Positions 17,654 to 25,208 of a stretch of DNA of 64,000 nucleotides are shown in pieces. The position numbers and the translations under genes were made by a program. The notes under the pieces were generated by a model. It worked only from the letters and a program-made list of their open reading frames with translations, searched no databases and was not told the DNA's origin. Source of the DNA: Nocardioides sp. zg-1230 (GTDB lineage: Bacteria > Actinomycetota > Actinomycetes > Propionibacteriales > Nocardioidaceae); contig NZ_JABJQZ010000001.1 of the NCBI RefSeq assembly GCF_013155335.1, positions 1,426,001 through 1,490,000 of the forward strand, written 5' to 3'. Positions within the stretch are counted from its first letter, which is position 1. Each line of letters opens with the position of its first letter.

Positions 17654-18745
17654 ATGAAGCACGTACGCGTCCGCGCTGCCCGCACGGCATCGATCCCGGC
17701 CATCCTCTCCGCCCTGCTGCTGAGCAGCTGCAGCCTCGTGGGGAGCGGCGAGGAGCCGCGCGCCACGGAGTCGCCCTCCTCCGACGGGGCCGAGCAGGCC
17801 GGGGGCACCGTCGTCCTCGCCACGCACGAGTCGTTCCACCTGCCGAAGAAGCTGGTGCGGGCGTTCGAGGCGGAGACCGGCTACGACCTCGAGGTCCGCG
17901 CCGCGGGCGACGCCGGCACCCTGGCCACCAAGCTCAGCCTCACCGCCGACAACCCGATCGCCGACGCCGCCTTCGGCATCGACAACACCTTCGCGTCCCG
18001 CCCGCTCGGCGAGGACGCCTTCGCCGAGGTGACCACGACGGCCACGCCGCCCGCGGAGTACGTCCTGCCCGAGGGCGGCGACCGGCTCGTGCCGATCGAC
18101 TCGGCCAACGTGTGCGTCAACGTCGACACCGCGTGGTTCGAGCAGGAGGGCCTCGAGCCGCCGCGCACCCTCGAGGACCTCGCCGACGAGCAGTACCGCG
18201 ACCTCTTCGTCACCCCGGGCGCCTCGACGAGCAGCCCCGGGATGGCGTTCTTCCTCGCCACCGTCGCGGCCTTCGGCGACGACTGGTCCGACTACTGGAC
18301 CGACCTGCTCGACAACGGCGCCAAGGTCGTCGACGGGTGGGAGGACGCCTACTACGGCGACTTCACCGCCGGGTCGGACAACGGCACCCGGCCGATCGTC
18401 GTGTCCTACGACTCCTCGCCTGCCTTCACCGTGAGCGGCGGGAAGACCTCGACGGCGGCCCTGCTCGACACCTGCTTCCGGCAGGTGGAGTACGCCGGCG
18501 TGCTGGCGGGCGCCGACAACCCCGCGGGCGCCGAGGCGCTCGTCGACTGGATGCTGGGCGACGAGGTGCAGAGCGCCCTGCCGGAGTCGATGTACGTCTT
18601 CCCGGTGATGCCGGGCGCGACGGTCCCCGAGGACTGGGCCGCGTTCGCCCCGCAGCCCAGCGACCCCTACGAGGTCGACCCCGCCGACATCGACGCCAAC
18701 CGCGAGCAGTGGCTGACCGAGTGGACCGACGTCATCTCGCGATGA
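17654..18745 (+). CDS. thiB: Thiamine ABC transporter substrate-binding lipoprotein
   Basis: Receptor for thiamine or its phosphates, 363 residues. The signal is lipoprotein-type, with the lipobox L-S-S-C at about residue 26 and a Gly/Glu/Ser linker. Family features include TVVLATHESFHLPKKLVRAFEAETGY, GIDNTFASRPL and VVSYDSSPAFTV, which resemble TbpA/ThiB. The TPP riboswitch immediately upstream and the ThiP/ThiQ genes downstream fix the role more firmly than the sequence alone. Intracellular TPP is expected to shut off its translation. Confidence 0.9.
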   Translation: MKHVRVRAARTASIPAILSALLLSSCSLVGSGEEPRATESPSSDGAEQAGGTVVLATHESFHLPKKLVRAFEAETGYDLEVRAAGDAGTLATKLSLTADNPIADAAFGIDNTFASRPLGEDAFAEVTTTATPPAEYVLPEGGDRLVPIDSANVCVNVDTAWFEQEGLEPPRTLEDLADEQYRDLFVTPGASTSSPGMAFFLATVAAFGDDWSDYWTDLLDNGAKVVDGWEDAYYGDFTAGSDNGTRPIVVSYDSSPAFTVSGGKTSTAALLDTCFRQVEYAGVLAGADNPAGAEALVDWMLGDEVQSALPESMYVFPVMPGATVPEDWAAFAPQPSDPYEVDPADIDANREQWLTEWTDVISR

Positions 18746-18751
18746 CGACCG

Positions 18752-18788
18752 CTGGTTGAGCAGCGAGGGACGAGCGTGTCGAGACCAC
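18752..18788 (+). repeat. Dispersed actinobacterial-type repeat overlapping the thiP start
   Basis: The segment CTGGTTGAGCAGCGAGGG (18752-18769) continues as ACGAGCGTGTCGAGACCAC. It is a form of the TTGAGC...GTCGAGACC repeat that I recall as abundant between genes in several high-GC actinobacteria. Here it supplies the ribosome site (GAGGGA, 18765-18770) and the GTG start codon (18776) of thiP. A diverged relative lies at 51035-51067. Confidence 0.6.
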
Positions 18789-20434
18789 GGTCCGCCGGAG
18801 CAAGGCGCGTTGCGGCCCTCCTGCTCCTGGCGGCGGGGCCCGTCCTGGTGCTCGGCGTGCTCTTCCTGCTGCCGGTGGCCGGCATGCTCGCAGAGGGCTT
18901 CGTGGTCGACGGGACCTTCGCGCCGGGGGCGGTCCTCGACGTCCTCGCGCGTCCCCGCGTGCGAAGGGTCGCCTGGTTCACCGTGTGGACCTCGGGCCTC
19001 GCGACGGTGCTGGCGGTCGTCCTCGGCCTCCCGGCGGCGTACGCCCTGCACCGGCTCGCACTGCCCGGCCGCGCCGCGGTGCGGGCCGCGCTGCTGGTGC
19101 CGTTCGTGCTCCCGACGGTGGTCGTCGGGGTGGCGTTCCGGCAGCTGCTGGGGGAGGGCGGCCCCCTGGGCTTCCTCGGCCTGGACGGCACGCCGATCGC
19201 CATCGTGTGCGGCCTGGTCTTCTTCAACGTCGCCGTGGTGGTGCGCACCGTCGGCGTCGCCTGGGAGTCGCTCGACCCGCGCCCGGGGCAGGCCGCGGCC
19301 GCGCTGGGCGCCACGCCGTGGCAGGTGCTGCGCACGGTCACCCTGCCGGCGCTGCGGCCCGCGATCGTCGGCGCCGCCAGCATCGTCTTCCTGTTCTGCG
19401 CGACCGCCTTCGGCATCGTGCTCACCCTCGGCGGGGTCCGGCACGCGACGATCGAGACCGAGATCTACCTGCTCACCACGACGGTCTTCGACCTGCAGGC
19501 AGCGGCCGCGCTGTCGGTGCTGCAGATCGTGGCCGTCCTCTGCCTGCTCGCCCTCGCCGCGCGGCTGCGCGCGACCCCCGACCCGACCACCCAGCGGGCC
19601 GTGACGCCCGTGCGCGCCGTACGCCGCTCGGACGCGCCCGTCGTCGTCGCGACGCTGCTGGTGCTGGTCGCGATGCTGCTGCCCATCCTCACGCTGGTCC
19701 TCGGCTCGCTGAGCGTCGGCGACGGGTGGGGCCTCGACAACTACCGCGCGCTCTCCACGACCGGCGACGACCAGGCGCTGCTCGTGCCGGTCACCACCGC
19801 GCTCGCCACCAGCCTGCGCACGGCCGTCGACGCGACGTGGATGGCGCTGCTCGTGGGCGGAGCGGTGTCGCTGATCGTGACGCGGCGCTCGCACTTCGTC
19901 GCCGAGCGCCGGCTGCGCTCGACCCTGGACGGGTTCTTCATGCTGCCCCTGGGCGTGAGTGCCGTGACCCTCGGCTTCGGCTTCCTCATCACCCTCGCCG
20001 AGCCGCCGCTGGACCTGCGCGACTCCCCGCTGCTCGTGCCGATGGCACAGGCGCTCGTGGCACTGCCGCTGGTCGTGCGCACGCTGACCCCCGTGCTGGG
20101 CGGCATCGACGACCAGCAGCGCCAGGCCGCCGCCTCCCTGGGCGCCTCGCCGTGGCGCACGCTCCTCACCGTCGACCTGCCGGTGGCGTGGAAGCCGATG
20201 CTCGCCGCCAGCGGGTTCGCGTTCGCCGCGTCGCTCGGGGAGTTCGGGGCCACGTCCTTCCTGGCCCGCGACACCGACCCGACCCTCCCGGTCGTCATCT
20301 TCCGGCTGATCGGGCACCCGGGCGAGATGAACTACGGCATGGCGCTCGCCGCCTCGGTCGTCCTCGCCGTCGCCACCGCCGCCGTCATGCTGGCCGTCGA
20401 GCGGCTGCGGGTGCCGGGTGTGGGAGCGTTCTAG
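18776..20434 (+). CDS. thiP: Thiamine ABC transporter permease
   Basis: Inner-membrane permease of 552 residues containing two fused six-helix halves, the ThiP/AfuB arrangement. There are two EAA-type loops: ARPGQAAAALGATPWQVLRTVTLPAL near 170-195, and DDQQRQAAASLGASPWRTLLTVDLPV near 445-470. The first membrane helix begins about 12 residues in, so the start must be the GTG at 18776 or very near it. That codon and its GAGGGA ribosome site lie within a dispersed repeat. The gap from thiB is 30 bases. Transport of thiamine is inferred from the TPP-controlled operon. Confidence 0.9.
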   Translation: MSRPRSAGARRVAALLLLAAGPVLVLGVLFLLPVAGMLAEGFVVDGTFAPGAVLDVLARPRVRRVAWFTVWTSGLATVLAVVLGLPAAYALHRLALPGRAAVRAALLVPFVLPTVVVGVAFRQLLGEGGPLGFLGLDGTPIAIVCGLVFFNVAVVVRTVGVAWESLDPRPGQAAAALGATPWQVLRTVTLPALRPAIVGAASIVFLFCATAFGIVLTLGGVRHATIETEIYLLTTTVFDLQAAAALSVLQIVAVLCLLALAARLRATPDPTTQRAVTPVRAVRRSDAPVVVATLLVLVAMLLPILTLVLGSLSVGDGWGLDNYRALSTTGDDQALLVPVTTALATSLRTAVDATWMALLVGGAVSLIVTRRSHFVAERRLRSTLDGFFMLPLGVSAVTLGFGFLITLAEPPLDLRDSPLLVPMAQALVALPLVVRTLTPVLGGIDDQQRQAAASLGASPWRTLLTVDLPVAWKPMLAASGFAFAASLGEFGATSFLARDTDPTLPVVIFRLIGHPGEMNYGMALAASVVLAVATAAVMLAVERLRVPGVGAF

Positions 20435-20438
20435 GACC

Positions 20439-21440
20439 ATGCTTGAGCTCACCGACGTCACCGTGCGCTACGGCGCCACCGCGGCCGTCGACCACGTGTC
20501 CCTCGACCTCGAGCCGGGGCAGGTGCTCGCCGTGCTCGGCCCGTCGGGCTGCGGCAAGTCCACGCTGCTGCGCGCCGTCGCCGGCCTCGAGCCGCTCGAC
20601 GCCGGCTCGATCTCCTGGGACGGCGCCGACCTGGCCGGCGTACCGACCCACAAGCGCGGCTTCGCGCTGATGTTCCAGGACGGCCAGCTCTTCGCCCACC
20701 TCACCGTCGCCCGCAACGTCGCCTACGCCCTGCGCCTGCGTCGTACGCCGTCGGCCCGCGTCGCCGAGCGGGTGCGCGAGCTGCTCGACCTCGTCGGGCT
20801 CGCCGGCTACGACGACCGGCTGCCCGGCACGCTGTCCGGGGGCGAGCGGCAGCGGGTCGCCCTCGCCCGGGCCCTGGCCGTCGAGCCGCGGCTGATCCTG
20901 CTCGACGAGCCGCTGTCGGCGCTCGACGCGTCGCTGCGCGAGCGGCTGGCCGGCGACCTGCGGGCGATCCTGCACGCCGCCGGCACGACGGCGCTGCTGG
21001 TCACGCACGACCACGAGGAGGCCTTCGCGCTCGCCGACCGGCTCGCGGTGATGCGCGCGGGCCGCGTCGTGCAGCAGGGCGCGATCGACGAGGTGTGGCG
21101 CGAGCCGGTCGACGAGGAGACCGCCCTCTTCCTCGGCTACGCCCGTGTGCTGCGCGAGCCGGGCGCGCGGCGGGTGCTGGACGCCGCGGGGCTGCCACCG
21201 GCGTACGCCGTAGCGCTGCGCCGTTCGGCCCTCGTCGTCGACGACGACGGCCCCTTGCGCGCCGTCGTCGAGTCCGCCCGCGTGACGCCCGAGCTGGTGC
21301 GGCTCGTCGTCGACGTCGAGGGCGTCGGTGCCGTGGACGCGGTCGCCCCGCTCGGTGGCCGGATCGCCCCCGGTGACGAGGTGTCGCTGCGCGTCGACGT
21401 GACCCGTCTCGCCGTGCCGCCGATCACGGCCCGGGCTTGA
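20439..21440 (+). CDS. thiQ: Thiamine ABC transporter ATP-binding protein
   Basis: ATPase of 333 residues driving ThiBP. Walker A GPSGCGKST, Q-loop LMFQDGQLFAH, signature LSGGERQRVALARAL, Walker B LILLDEPLSALD and H-loop VTHDHEEAFALAD are all present. The chain is longer than E. coli ThiQ (about 230) because of a C-terminal TOBE-like domain of about 100 residues. It starts at the ATG 5 bases after the thiP stop and ends the riboswitch-controlled operon. The next gene has its own -10 element. Confidence 0.9.
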   Translation: MLELTDVTVRYGATAAVDHVSLDLEPGQVLAVLGPSGCGKSTLLRAVAGLEPLDAGSISWDGADLAGVPTHKRGFALMFQDGQLFAHLTVARNVAYALRLRRTPSARVAERVRELLDLVGLAGYDDRLPGTLSGGERQRVALARALAVEPRLILLDEPLSALDASLRERLAGDLRAILHAAGTTALLVTHDHEEAFALADRLAVMRAGRVVQQGAIDEVWREPVDEETALFLGYARVLREPGARRVLDAAGLPPAYAVALRRSALVVDDDGPLRAVVESARVTPELVRLVVDVEGVGAVDAVAPLGGRIAPGDEVSLRVDVTRLAVPPITARA

Positions 21441-21448
21441 CCCCTCCC

Positions 21449-21454
21449 TAGACT
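21449..21454 (+). promoter_or_regulatory. Leaderless -10 element (TAGACT) of the PAP2 gene
   Basis: TAGACT is 7 bases before the GTG at 21462, separating this gene from the thiamine operon. Confidence 0.5.
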
Positions 21455-21461
21455 GACGTCC

Positions 21462-22508
21462 GTGTACCGACCGGCCTATGCCCTGCTCGTGGGAGTCGCC
21501 GCCACCATGGGCGTGCTGGCTGTCACGGCTGCGCTCGTGCTCGACCGGAGGCTGGTGGACCCCGAGGGCTTCCTCGGCCCGGCGTGGCTGCGCCTGCCCC
21601 TGCTGATCCTCGGGGCGTTCCTGCTCGACCTGCTGCCGCGAGCGGTCTGGTACTCCAAGATGAAGCCGGCGCTCATGCCCGACATCGTCCGCGAGCGCAT
21701 CCGCACCCACTGGGACCGCGAGCGGATCACCCTCGTGGTGCTGGGCCTGGTGTCCTTCTACATCACCTACGTCTGCTACCGGAACCTCAAGTCGTTCCTC
21801 CCCTTCCTCATGGGCGAGGACAAGTACGACCGCGAGCTGCACCTGATCGACCGGGCGCTGATGTTCGGCCACGAGCCCGCGACGATCCTGCACACGATCT
21901 TCGGCACCGGCTTCTCCGCGCACATCCTGTCGACGATCTACCTGTGGTTCCTGCCGCTGGTGCCCCTCGCGCTCGCCGCCTGGCTGGTGTGGTCGCGCAA
22001 CATCACCTTCGGCTACTGGTTCGCCACCTCGCAGTGCCTGGCCTGGTCGCTCGGCACCGCGTCCTACTACGCGCTGCCCACCCTCGGCCCCGGGTTCCAG
22101 TACAGCTACCTCTACGCCGACCTCCCCGAGACCGGGTCGAGCGCGTTGATGGAGTCGCTGTTCTACGGACGCAAGGGCGTCATCCGCGACGGCGCCGAGG
22201 GAGCCGTGCAGTCCGTCGCGGGCTTTGCCTCGCTCCACGTCGCGATCACCCTGCTCGTCGCGCTGATGGTCCAGTACACGCTGCGCAACAAGGTGCTCCA
22301 CATCGTCTTCTGGGCCAACTTCGCCATCACCGTCGTCGCGACCCTCTACTTCGGCTGGCACTACATCGCCGACGACCTCGCCGGCGTCGTCATCGCCCTC
22401 TTCGCCTTCTGGCTCGGCGGGCTGGCCAGCGGGCAGAAGTTCGATCGCAAGGGGTTGTCGAGCCACCCCACCTCCACGACCAGCCAGGTGCCCGTCGACG
22501 CCGACTGA
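21462..22508 (+). CDS. PAP2-superfamily membrane protein (inositolphosphotransferase/phosphatase-like)
   Basis: Integral membrane enzyme of 348 residues with about six to seven hydrophobic segments. The catalytic signature of the Aur1/Ipt1-like PAP2 branch is visible as FASLHVAITLL (about 245-255) and GWHYIADDLAGVV (about 300-312), each with the expected His. Possible reactions are dephosphorylation of an isoprenoid or lipid phosphate, or transfer of a phospho-headgroup. The substrate is not readable. The GTG start is supported by the TAGACT element. Confidence 0.8.
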   Translation: MYRPAYALLVGVAATMGVLAVTAALVLDRRLVDPEGFLGPAWLRLPLLILGAFLLDLLPRAVWYSKMKPALMPDIVRERIRTHWDRERITLVVLGLVSFYITYVCYRNLKSFLPFLMGEDKYDRELHLIDRALMFGHEPATILHTIFGTGFSAHILSTIYLWFLPLVPLALAAWLVWSRNITFGYWFATSQCLAWSLGTASYYALPTLGPGFQYSYLYADLPETGSSALMESLFYGRKGVIRDGAEGAVQSVAGFASLHVAITLLVALMVQYTLRNKVLHIVFWANFAITVVATLYFGWHYIADDLAGVVIALFAFWLGGLASGQKFDRKGLSSHPTSTTSQVPVDAD

Positions 22509-22601
22509 CCGGCGTACGCCCTGCTCCTCCTCGGCCTCCGGCCGCTGCGTCATACGAACCGGCAGCCATGGGTGCGGGTTCGGATGACGTCGCGCTCGTG
22601 A

Positions 22602-22621
22602 GAACTACAGCGATGTAGTTC
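22602..22621. promoter_or_regulatory. Perfect 8-bp inverted repeat with GCGA loop
   Basis: GAACTACA (22602-22609), loop GCGA, TGTAGTTC (22614-22621). As RNA it would be a stem with a GNRA tetraloop. As DNA it would be a plausible operator. It lies between the PAP2 stop and the NlpC/P60 start, in a locally AT-richer stretch, with no U-tract after it. Confidence 0.4.
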
Positions 22622-22672
22622 GCAAGCCGACACGCCGGTGGCGGGTGAAAAAGTTGAGGAAACTGTTCCCCG

Positions 22673-22688
22673 TGTGACGAAAGTTCAC
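22673..22688 (+). promoter_or_regulatory. Imperfect CRP-like site upstream of the NlpC/P60 gene
   Basis: TGTGACGAAAGTTCAC resembles the CRP/GlxR operator TGTGA-N6-TCACA but has one extra spacer base. It lies about 70 bases before the GTG, close to where a promoter would be. Actinobacterial cell-wall hydrolase genes are sometimes CRP-controlled; here the match is weak. Confidence 0.25.
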
Positions 22689-22754
22689 TAACGTGCCTCG
22701 AGTTGCCCGTGCGAAGGGGAAGTCGCGCGGGCCCGAGACCACCAGGGGAGCCCC

Positions 22755-24278
22755 GTGCCCGTCACAGCGCCGCAGGACCACGAGCCGCAGCGTCGTACGA
22801 CGTCGCGCTGGGCCAGCGCGGTCGTGCTCGTCGCCGGGCTGGCGGTGGGCGGCGGGCACGCGGCGTACGCCGACGGGGACCCGGTCCCGAGCACGGCGGA
22901 CGTCGCTGCCGCCGAGGAGCGCGCCGACGCGAAGGGCCGCGATGTCGCGGCCGTGCAGGCCGACCTCATCCGCGCCGATCTCGCCCTCGAGTCCGCCGGC
23001 GACCGCGCCGCCCAGGCCGCCGAGGCGTGGAACGGTGCCCGCTGGCGGGCTGAGCAGGCCCGCGCCGACGCCGTGGAGGCGGAGGAGGCCGCGGAGGCTG
23101 CTCGCGACGACGTGGCGGCACAACGAGCGCTCTACGCCGCCACGGTCGTGCAGTCCTACGAGGACGGCACCCAGGTGCAGGGACTCTCGGCCGTCGTCGA
23201 GGCCGACGGCATCGAGTCGCTCATCGACCGCACCGTGACGATGGGCAACACCTCGGCTGCCCTCGACCAGCAGTACGACGCCTTCCTCGCCTCGTCGGCC
23301 GTCGCTGACGTCACCGCGTCGACGGCCACCCAGGCCTCCGAGCGGGCCACGGCCGCCGAGGCCGAGGCCGAGGAGGCCCGCGATGCCGCGGCGGCTGCCG
23401 AGGCAGCCGCCGGCGCCGAGGCCCAGTCGGTCTCCGCCACCAAGGCCGACCTCGTCGCCGAGCTCGCCGAGCTCGAGGGGATCAGCGTGCGGCTGGCGGA
23501 GAAGCGCCAGTCCGCGCTCGAGCGGGCCGCCGCCGAGGCAGCCGCAGCCGCCGCCCAGGCGGAGGCGGAGGCTGCGGCCCAGGCTGCGGCCCAGGCTGCG
23601 GCGGACGCGCAGGCTGAGGCGGAAGCCCAGGACCAGGCCGAGCAGGAACAGGCCGAGCAGCCGACCCCGACGTCGAGCGCTACCCCCACGCCGACGGAGA
23701 CCCCGTCCGCAGCTCCGACGCCGACGGCCACGGTGACTCCGACGCCGACCGAGACGCCGACCGAGACGCCGACCGAGACGCCGACCGAGACGCCGACGGA
23801 AACCCCGACGCCGACGCCGACCGAAACCGAGACGCCGACCGAAACCCCGACGCCGACCCCCGCACCGACGGAGACCCCGACCCCGACGCCGACCCCGCCC
23901 CCGCCACCGGCGGCGTCGGGCGCGTCTGCTGCGATCGCGTTCGCCACGTCCCAGCTCGGCGACCCCTACAAGTGGGGTGCCGCTGGCCCGGACGCGTGGG
24001 ACTGCTCGGGCCTCACGTCGGGCGCCTGGGCCGCGGGCGGGAAGACGTTGCCCCACTACTCGGTCGCGCAGTACACCCAGTCCACGAAGATCAGCGCCGC
24101 CCAGCTGGCGCCCGGCGACCTCGTCTTCTGGGGGTCCTCGAGCAGCCCGAGCTCGATCTACCACGTGGCGATCTACATCGGCGACGGCCAGATCATCCAT
24201 GCGCCGCGCACGGGCCGACCGGTCAGCCAGGAGTCGATGTACTACTGGCGCGCGCCGAACTTCTTCGCCCGCCCCTGA
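22755..24278 (+). CDS. Secreted NlpC/P60 peptidoglycan endopeptidase with coiled coil and Thr-Pro linker
   Basis: Cell-wall hydrolase of 507 residues. The signal peptide has a hydrophobic core about residues 21-38 and ends near AAYADG. A long Ala/Glu-rich coiled coil (about 45-300, RipA-like) follows, then a Thr/Pro/Glu linker of T-E-T-P type repeats (about 305-385). The C-terminal NlpC/P60 domain has catalytic Cys in WDCSGLT, His in IYHVAIYIG and a third polar position in IIHAPRTG. It should cleave stem-peptide bonds outside the membrane, with the coiled coil restraining activity. The GTG start has GGGGAG just upstream. The 5' region is AT-richer than its surroundings and contains an 8-bp hairpin and a CRP-like site. 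Confidence 0.92.
   Translation: MPVTAPQDHEPQRRTTSRWASAVVLVAGLAVGGGHAAYADGDPVPSTADVAAAEERADAKGRDVAAVQADLIRADLALESAGDRAAQAAEAWNGARWRAEQARADAVEAEEAAEAARDDVAAQRALYAATVVQSYEDGTQVQGLSAVVEADGIESLIDRTVTMGNTSAALDQQYDAFLASSAVADVTASTATQASERATAAEAEAEEARDAAAAAEAAAGAEAQSVSATKADLVAELAELEGISVRLAEKRQSALERAAAEAAAAAAQAEAEAAAQAAAQAAADAQAEAEAQDQAEQEQAEQPTPTSSATPTPTETPSAAPTPTATVTPTPTETPTETPTETPTETPTETPTPTPTETETPTETPTPTPAPTETPTPTPTPPPPPAASGASAAIAFATSQLGDPYKWGAAGPDAWDCSGLTSGAWAAGGKTLPHYSVAQYTQSTKISAAQLAPGDLVFWGSSSSPSSIYHVAIYIGDGQIIHAPRTGRPVSQESMYYWRAPNFFARP
23749..23799 (+). repeat. 12-bp coding tandem repeat in the NlpC/P60 linker
   Basis: The unit CCGAGACGCCGA repeats about four times head to tail and encodes T-E-T-P. 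Imperfect relatives extend to about 23890. Slippage could change linker length in steps of four residues without breaking the frame. Confidence 0.75.
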
Positions 24279-24282
24279 ACCC

Positions 24283-25173
24283 TCAGCGCACCTTCCGCGC
24301 GAAGCGGGCCGCCAGCTCGCCGGGGTCGAGCCGCCCGTCGAGGATGAGGCGGGTCGGCCAGGCCGAGGTGTCGATGCCCGAGAGCTCCTCGAAGAGCGCG
24401 AGGTCCTTGGCGTAGACCTCGGCGACACGGGCGAGGTCGCCGGCGGTGGGGGCGGTGCCCGGCACCTGCTCGGCCCCGGCGTGCCAGTTCTGCAGCGGCG
24501 GCACGTGCTCGAAGCGCGGCAGGTCGAGGAAGTCGGTGGTGCGGTCGACGGTCGAGGGGAAGTCCGCCAGCATCGTGCGCAGCTCGAGCAGGAGCCATTG
24601 GGGCCGGTCGAAGAGCTCGAAGCCGCGCTGCAGCTGCTCGCCGTAGAACCCACGCGCCAAGCCGGTCATGTGCCGCCACCGCATCGTGCGTACCTCAGCG
24701 GGGTCGGGCACCTCGTCGGGCAGCGACGTGTGCGGCCACTCGGTGAGGAAGTCCGGCCAGTCGGGCCAGGCGAGGTTGCGTGAGCGCAGCATGACCCAGT
24801 GGGAGAACAGCCGCTCCAGCGGGTCGCGGAACACCGCGACGAGCGGCATGTCGGGCTTGTAGGCGCGCATCCGCTCCAACGCGTGCGGCCAGTAGAGGTA
24901 GGTCGGGGAGGCGTCGCCGAGCAGCCGGTGCACGCGGGCGCGGCGCGGTGCGGTGTAGTCGCGCTCGTGGTCGGGGGCAGACCAGTTCACCGTCTCGTCG
25001 TCGAAGTAGTGCCGCTCCTTGTCGGGCGCCTGGCACACGAGCCGGTGCTGGTTGAGCGTCACCGCCAGCGTCGACGTACCGCCCTTCTGCACGCCCACGA
25101 CGGCGAAGTTGTAGGCCATGGTCCCCAGCGGCGCGCCCGGGGAGCCCGGAGGGGTGGCATCCGACACGTTCAT
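24283..25173 (-). CDS. PAPS-dependent sulfotransferase family protein
   Basis: Cytoplasmic sulfotransferase-fold protein of 296 residues. The 5'-phosphosulfate loop is VVGVQKGGTSTLAVTL near residues 22-37, and the 3'-phosphate motif is AVFRDPLERLFSHW near 115-128. Between them is KERHYFDDE, typical of the NodH/heparan-type branch. The acceptor is unknown. The ATG at 25173 is preferred because TAGGTT lies 7 bases upstream; the longer in-frame extension runs into the divergent gene. A second sulfotransferase-fold gene occurs at 52227. Confidence 0.85.
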   Translation of the reverse strand: MNVSDATPPGSPGAPLGTMAYNFAVVGVQKGGTSTLAVTLNQHRLVCQAPDKERHYFDDETVNWSAPDHERDYTAPRRARVHRLLGDASPTYLYWPHALERMRAYKPDMPLVAVFRDPLERLFSHWVMLRSRNLAWPDWPDFLTEWPHTSLPDEVPDPAEVRTMRWRHMTGLARGFYGEQLQRGFELFDRPQWLLLELRTMLADFPSTVDRTTDFLDLPRFEHVPPLQNWHAGAEQVPGTAPTAGDLARVAEVYAKDLALFEELSGIDTSAWPTRLILDGRLDPGELAARFARKVR

Positions 25174-25180
25174 CGCGGTG

Positions 25181-25186
25181 AACCTA
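25181..25186 (-). promoter_or_regulatory. Leaderless -10 element (TAGGTT) of the sulfotransferase gene
   Basis: Minus-strand TAGGTT is 7 bases before the ATG at 25173. It is only 10 bases from the plus-strand -10 at 25197, so two divergent leaderless promoters share a 35-base gap. Confidence 0.45.
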
Positions 25187-25196
25187 CCCGCCCGGC

Positions 25197-25202
25197 TACC
25201 TT
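25197..25202 (+). promoter_or_regulatory. Leaderless -10 element (TACCTT) of the acyl-CoA oxidase-like gene
   Basis: TACCTT is 6 bases before the ATG at 25209. No ribosome site is present. Confidence 0.45.
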
Positions 25203-25208
25203 GGCGAC

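Noticed and set aside
16148..20461. Minus-strand open frame of 1437 codons spanning the thi operon
   Set aside because: Only its last 151 codons are a real gene (ElaA-like acetyltransferase). The rest is antisense to the esterase neighbourhood and thiBPQ.
22509..22754. c-di-AMP (ydaO-type) riboswitch before the NlpC/P60 gene
   Set aside because: Such riboswitches often precede actinobacterial hydrolase genes, but its conserved blocks were not found in this gap.
23749..23890. CRISPR array
   Set aside because: The repeats are 12 bp, contiguous, in frame and protein-coding, without spacers.
23156..23947. Minus-strand frame with V-G-V-S-V-G-V repeats
   Set aside because: It is the antisense of the Thr-Pro linker and coiled coil of the NlpC/P60 gene.
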